Assembly: GCA_964581115.1 (NCBI GenBank)
Contig: CAZOMY010000032.1
Span: forward strand, 1-34,273
Origin: 2-02-FULL-55-14 sp964581115
GTDB taxonomy: Bacteria; Bacteroidota; Ignavibacteria; UBA10030
Direction: 5' to 3'
Length of the DNA stretch: 34,273 bases
Shown here one piece after another: positions 30,910-34,273 of the stretch (within the stretch, counting starts at the first letter, position 1; each line of letters opens with the position of its first letter). A model generated the notes under the pieces. The model did no database searches. It saw only the letters and a program-made list of their open reading frames with translations, and was not told where the DNA came from. Position numbers and translations under genes: made by a program.

Positions 30910-30944
30910 AGAAAAACACAACACCGTCCCTAGGGACGGTGTTG
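30910..30944 (-). terminator. Terminator-like perfect palindrome after maeB
   Basis: CAACACCGTCCC followed by TAGGGACGGTGTTG forms a perfect 26-bp palindrome at 30919-30944. On the minus strand it is followed by TGTTTTTC, giving an intrinsic terminator about 85 bp past the malic enzyme stop. On the plus strand it lacks a T-run. Confidence 0.75.
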
Positions 30945-30967
30945 GGAAATTGTACAACACATTGGCT

Positions 30968-31011
30968 ATCAGCGGGTTTGCATTGTGTAAGGATTTTCTA
31001 CACCCGCTGAT
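30968..31011 (-). repeat. Inverted repeat directly after the maeB stop
   Basis: Ten-base arms ATCAGCGGGT and ACCCGCTGAT enclose a 24-base loop with a further small stem (TGTA/TACA). It lies 16 bp past the malic enzyme stop codon and just ahead of the terminator. It may stabilise the 3' end of the mRNA or be a protein-binding site. Confidence 0.6.
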
Positions 31012-31026
31012 GAGTATTTCATCACT

Positions 31027-33333
31027 CTACACTGTCGCAGCGGCCATGCGAGAGCCAGAAGGACGACGTTCCGATCCGTTCCCGCTGTCTCCCTGAGCGC
31101 CAAACACCGCCATGGCTGCCATATTGACGATGTCGCTGACTTCGATGCCGGGAGCCATGAGGTACACCGGCTTCCGTATGCCCATTAAAATGGGTCCGAT
31201 CGCCGTCGCACCACCCACCTTGCTCAGCAACTTGTACGCGATGTTGGCCGAGGTCAGATCGGGACAGATGAGGACATTCGCCGTCTCGGTGAGCCTCGAG
31301 AACGGATAGTGCTCCGACATGATCTCGCGGCTCATGGCCGTGTCGGCCATCATTTCCCCATCGACCATCAGTTTCGGGTCTCGTTGATGGACGATCTCCG
31401 TTGCCTTACGCACCTTCTCCGTCAATGGATGGACGGTGCTGCCGAAGTTGCTGAAGGAGAGCATCGCCACCCGGGGTTCGATGTCGAGCTTCCGGACCTT
31501 GCGGGCCGCCAGAAGCGCGATCTCGGCCAGCGTCTCCGCATCGGGCTCGATGTTGACCGTGGCATCCGCGATGAACAGCGTCTGGTCGCGGAAGACGAGC
31601 ATGTAGAGTCCTGCCACCCGCCGCACGCCCGGCTCGGTGCCGATGATCTGGATCGCCGGCTTGACCGTCGCGGGATAATGCTGCGTGATTCCCGAGATCA
31701 ATCCGTCGGCATCCTCCATATCCACCATCATCATGCCGAAGATGTTGTGCGTCTTCATCTGCCGCTCGGCGTCGATGCGGGTCAGGCCCTTGCGCTGTCG
31801 CTTGGCATAGTACGCCGTCACGTATTCATCGAACCGCGGCGACTTACCGGGATTGACGATCTGCGTATCTTCCAGGTCGAGGCCCAGTTCGGCGATCCGC
31901 TGGCGGATGAACGTGCGGCTGCCCAGCAGGATGGGGTGGGCGATCTTCTCGTCGACGAGGATCTGCGCCGCCCGCAGGATTCGGTCCTCCTCCCCCTCGG
32001 GGAACACGATCCGCTTGGGGTTCGACTGCGCCTTGTGGATGAAGAATCGCATGACCTCGCGCGACCGGCCCAAGCGAGCTTCGAGGGAGTCGCGGTAGGC
32101 TTCAAAATCGCGTATCGGCTGTTTGGCAACGCCCGTCTCCATGGCCGCTTTGGCGACCGCCGGAGCGACCCAGAGCAGGACCCTCGGGTCGAACGGTTTT
32201 GGAATGATGTAGTCGCGGCCGAATTCGATATGCTTGCCGCCGTAGGCCCGCACGACGGAATCGGGCACGTCTTCCTTGGCCAGCTTCGACAGCGCCATGG
32301 TGGCGGCGATCTTCATCTCGTCGTTGATCGCCGTCGCACGGCAATCGAGCGCACCGCGGAAGATGAAGGGGAATCCGAGGACATTGTTCACCTGGTTCGG
32401 ATAGTCCGACCGTCCCGTCGCCATGATGATGTCGTTGCGCGCCGCAATGGCGTCATCGTACGTGATCTCGGGGTCGGGATTCGCCATCGCAAACACGATC
32501 GGCTTGCCAGCCATCGAGCGGACCATGTCCTGCGACAGGATGCCCTTGACGGAGACGCCGCAAAACACGTCGGCCCCCTGCATGGCCTCGGCCAGCGTGC
32601 GGGCCTTCGCATCGGTGGCGAAGTATTCCTTGTAAGGATTCATCCCTTCAGTCCGACCCTTGTAGACCACCCCCTTCGTGTCGACGAGCAGCATGTTCTC
32701 GCGCTTCACGCCCAGCTTCTCGTAGAGCTTGGCGCACGCGATGCCCGCCGCCCCTGCCCCGCTGAACACCACCTTGACCTCTCCGATCCTCTTGCCGACG
32801 ATCTCGAGCGCGTTGAGAAGGGCCGCGCCGCTGATAATGGCCGTGCCATGCTGATCGTCATGGAACACGGGGATCTTCATCGTCTTCTTGAGCGTCTCCT
32901 CGATGTAGAAGCACTCGGGCGCCTTGATGTCCTCGAGGTTGATGCCGCCGAAGGTCGGCTCGAGCAGTTGGCAGGCCTTGATCACTTCGTCGGCATTGTG
33001 CGTGTCAAGCTCGATGTCGAACACGTCGACGTCCGCGAACCGCTTGAAGAGCACTCCCTTGCCCTCCATGACCGGCTTGCCGGCCAAGGCGCCGATGTCG
33101 CCGAGGCCCAGCACGGCCGTTCCATTCGAGACGACGGCGACGAGGTTTCCCTTTGCGGTGTAGCGGTACGCATCCTCCGGGTTCGCTTCGATCTCGCGGC
33201 ACGGCTCCGCCACGCCGGGCGTGTAGGCCAACGACAGGTCTCGTTGCGTGGCGCAGGGCTTTGAAGGGACGACTTCGACCTTGCCACGCCGACCCTGGGA
33301 GTGGTAATCGAGGGCTTCTTGTTTACGGATCAT
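31027..33333 (-). CDS. maeB: NADP-dependent malic enzyme fused to phosphotransacetylase-like domain
   Basis: A 768-residue protein of the same size and two-domain layout as E. coli MaeB (about 759). Residues 1-420 are the malic enzyme: LAYTPGVAEPC (catalytic Tyr37), VMEGKGVLFKRFADVDVFDIELD (Lys92 region), PVFHDDQHGTA (metal ligands) and the Rossmann loop VFSGAGAAGIACAKLY. Residues about 435-750 are a phosphotransacetylase-like regulatory domain (RIVFPEGEEDRILRAA, DADGLISGITQHYPATVKPAIQIIG, FIADATVNIEP). The enzyme decarboxylates malate to pyruvate and CO2 with NAD(P)+; the C-terminal domain is usually an acetyl-CoA-responsive regulatory unit. The C-terminal tail GNGSERRPSGSRMAAATV is polar and not conserved in look. 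It is transcribed alone and ended by the palindromic terminator. Confidence 0.95.
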   Translation of the reverse strand: MIRKQEALDYHSQGRRGKVEVVPSKPCATQRDLSLAYTPGVAEPCREIEANPEDAYRYTAKGNLVAVVSNGTAVLGLGDIGALAGKPVMEGKGVLFKRFADVDVFDIELDTHNADEVIKACQLLEPTFGGINLEDIKAPECFYIEETLKKTMKIPVFHDDQHGTAIISGAALLNALEIVGKRIGEVKVVFSGAGAAGIACAKLYEKLGVKRENMLLVDTKGVVYKGRTEGMNPYKEYFATDAKARTLAEAMQGADVFCGVSVKGILSQDMVRSMAGKPIVFAMANPDPEITYDDAIAARNDIIMATGRSDYPNQVNNVLGFPFIFRGALDCRATAINDEMKIAATMALSKLAKEDVPDSVVRAYGGKHIEFGRDYIIPKPFDPRVLLWVAPAVAKAAMETGVAKQPIRDFEAYRDSLEARLGRSREVMRFFIHKAQSNPKRIVFPEGEEDRILRAAQILVDEKIAHPILLGSRTFIRQRIAELGLDLEDTQIVNPGKSPRFDEYVTAYYAKRQRKGLTRIDAERQMKTHNIFGMMMVDMEDADGLISGITQHYPATVKPAIQIIGTEPGVRRVAGLYMLVFRDQTLFIADATVNIEPDAETLAEIALLAARKVRKLDIEPRVAMLSFSNFGSTVHPLTEKVRKATEIVHQRDPKLMVDGEMMADTAMSREIMSEHYPFSRLTETANVLICPDLTSANIAYKLLSKVGGATAIGPILMGIRKPVYLMAPGIEVSDIVNMAAMAVFGAQGDSGNGSERRPSGSRMAAATV

Positions 33334-33808
33334 GGGGGTGCTTTCTCTAAAGGAAAGGATTGCACGCAGAGACGCAGAGATCGCAAAGAACGCAGAGGAA
33401 ATGTGAGTTGATTCGTTACCAATTCTTTCTCTGCGGACTCTGCGCTCGCCGCGTCGCTGCGAGATACCTCTTTATCATCTTGCCAGCCCCGAAAGAACGC
33501 AGAGGAAATGTGAGTTGATTCGTTACCAATTCTTTCTCTGCGGACTCTGCGCTCGCCGCGTCGCTGCGAGATACCTCTTTATCATTTGGCCAGCCCCGAA
33601 TGTGCAATGTCCATGCCATCAGCATGCGCCGAATACTCAGGAAATCGACACTATGAACCGGCTCGGTCGTGCACTTTCCAATAACTGCGAATGCAGGAAT
33701 GGGAGAGGGAAAAGGCATGAGCGGTAGGACGACGAACGAGGGGGGGGGAATTCCCAAAAATGACCCTCCCTCGACATGATGAGAGGCCGACCTACGTTGG
33801 GCGATCGG
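33334..33808. other. Intergenic region with CGCAGAG repeat and tandem duplication
   Basis: This 475-bp region between maeB and the DoxX-like gene has no credible gene; the short minus-strand frame across it is made of repeat. It holds a CGCAGAG-type repeat from about 33362, duplicated in tandem, then a unique part (33599-33740), a run of nine G bases at 33740-33748, and the end of the DoxX-like gene unit. Confidence 0.6.
33385..33598. repeat. Tandem duplication of a 107-bp unit with CGCAGAG words
   Basis: The unit starting AAAGAACGCAGAGGAAATG at 33385 is repeated at 33492, exactly 107 bp later. By eye I count two differences between copies, both close to the end of the unit (ATCATCTTGCC against ATCATTTGGCC). 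Each unit has CGCAGAG at its start and CTCTGCGG/CTCTGCGC in the middle. High identity means a recent duplication. Confidence 0.9.
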
Positions 33809-34273
33809 TCAGGTCGAGGTCCGCGGTTCCGGGTCGGCCTTCAGGCGTCCTCCTCTGACCGTTGCGCCAACGACGATGCCGGCACTGATCAGGACGAGGT
33901 TCTTGATGATGTATTGGCCCTCCAGGGTGGGAGCGTACGGAATGCGCGTGAACGCTTCGAAGGGGAACAGTACCAACGGAGTGAGCGTCCCGAGCATCTG
34001 CACAAACAACAGAAAGAGGATCGCCCTTAAATAGACTCCGAACATGAGACCGAGGCCGATGACCGTCTCCCAGGTCGCCAACAAGTAGATGGACGCGTCG
34101 GGCTGAACAAGGCCGAACGTCAGCTGTCGGATGGTCTCCGTTGCCAGCCCCTGAGCCGGACTGAGACCGGGAAAGAACTTCAAGAAGCCGAACCAGAGGA
34201 ATGTGATGCCCAGCGAGATGCGGAGCAGGCGAACTCCGTTCCGGGCCATCCACGACGTGATGGCGCGATCGAG
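33809..34273 (-). CDS. DoxX-like membrane protein (5' end outside window)
   Basis: The first ATG inside the window (34249) gives 146 residues, but the frame stays open upstream to the edge with LDRAITSW before that Met, so the real start is probably outside. The protein is membrane-embedded with about four helices: LRISLGITFLWFGFLKFFPG, YLLATWETVIGLGLMFGVY, AILFLLFVQMLGTLTPLVLF and YIIKNLVLISAGIVVGA. The FGxLKFFPGLSPA motif near the first helix is typical of DoxX/DoxD-like proteins. Function in this setting is unknown; related proteins are linked to redox and oxidative stress processes. It is read in the same direction as maeB, 475 bp upstream. Confidence 0.82.
   Translation of the reverse strand, partial: LDRAITSWMARNGVRLLRISLGITFLWFGFLKFFPGLSPAQGLATETIRQLTFGLVQPDASIYLLATWETVIGLGLMFGVYLRAILFLLFVQMLGTLTPLVLFPFEAFTRIPYAPTLEGQYIIKNLVLISAGIVVGATVRGGRLKADPEPRTST

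Larger units (their letters stand above)
30692..31026. other. Intergenic region with two strong inverted repeats
   Basis: A 335-bp space between the malic enzyme stop and the H-like protein gene. It contains two perfect inverted repeats (30919-30944 and 30968-31011) close to the malic enzyme stop. The rest (30692-30900) must hold the promoter of the HybA/NrfD module, but no clear -35/-10 or -24/-12 element was found. No gene is seen. Confidence 0.6.

Noticed and set aside
31309..33264. Very long plus-strand open frame (651 codons) opposite the malic enzyme gene
   Set aside because: It is the complement of a fully recognisable MaeB; long antisense frames are common in GC-rich genes and the translation has no family resemblance.
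33362..33600. CRISPR-like array from the repeated units near the right end
   Set aside because: Only two 107-bp units joined directly in tandem, with no spacers and no cas genes.

Overview
The window looks like chromosomal DNA of a GC-rich Gram-negative bacterium that respires anaerobically or facultatively and can probably pass electrons to acceptors outside the cell. The evidence is a set of very large multihaem c-type cytochromes next to a secreted beta-barrel protein, a system I cytochrome c maturation protein, two kinds of quinol-oxidising cytochromes, ferredoxin-linked oxoacid oxidoreductase genes and an outer-membrane lipoprotein signal. The taxon cannot be fixed from the sequence. The mix of M20 and S9 peptidases, CNMP-DUF1003 protein, oxoacid:ferredoxin oxidoreductase and archaemetzincin would fit a member of the Bacteroidota/Chlorobiota (FCB) neighbourhood such as Ignavibacteria or Kapabacteria. 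The cytochromes resemble those known from Geobacter-type bacteria. No tRNA, rRNA, CRISPR array, transposase or phage gene was seen.

Layout. Positions 1-6263 hold ordinary genes: a truncated cobalamin adenosyltransferase coupled to a CNMP-binding/DUF1003 membrane protein, an M20 dipeptidase, and on the plus strand an S9 serine peptidase and a small secreted protein. Positions 6531-18309, all on the minus strand, form the main accessory block. In transcription order it encodes a CbcL-like 13-haem c plus cytochrome b fusion, an ImcH-like seven-haem NapC/NirT cytochrome, an outer-membrane beta-barrel, a 14-haem periplasmic cytochrome, a 17-haem surface lipoprotein built of repeats, CcmF and a universal stress protein. 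Read together these make an almost complete electron path: menaquinol, inner-membrane cytochromes, porin-cytochrome conduit, surface cytochrome.

Positions 18715-22504 (minus) carry a second universal stress protein, a small Cys-rich protein and the four subunits (delta, alpha, beta, gamma) of a 2-oxoacid:ferredoxin oxidoreductase. Positions 23137-26798 (minus) carry a histidine kinase whose periplasmic sensor domain has two c-haem attachment motifs, an NtrC-type sigma-54 activator and an archaemetzincin, with 4-bp overlap between the last two. A sigma-54-like element lies upstream of the CbcL-like gene and a weaker one upstream of the ferredoxin oxidoreductase, so the kinase/activator pair is a reasonable candidate regulator of both.

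Positions 27183-30691 (minus) hold another quinone-linked module: a four-cluster HybA-like ferredoxin and an NrfD/HybB-like membrane protein, flanked by two divergent glycine-cleavage H-like proteins that both lack the lipoyl lysine. The window ends with a malic enzyme-phosphotransacetylase fusion (MaeB) and a DoxX-like protein cut by the window edge. Several intergenic spaces hold short interspersed repeats (CGCAGAG-type, a hairpin repeat in two distant copies, and a 107-bp tandem duplication).
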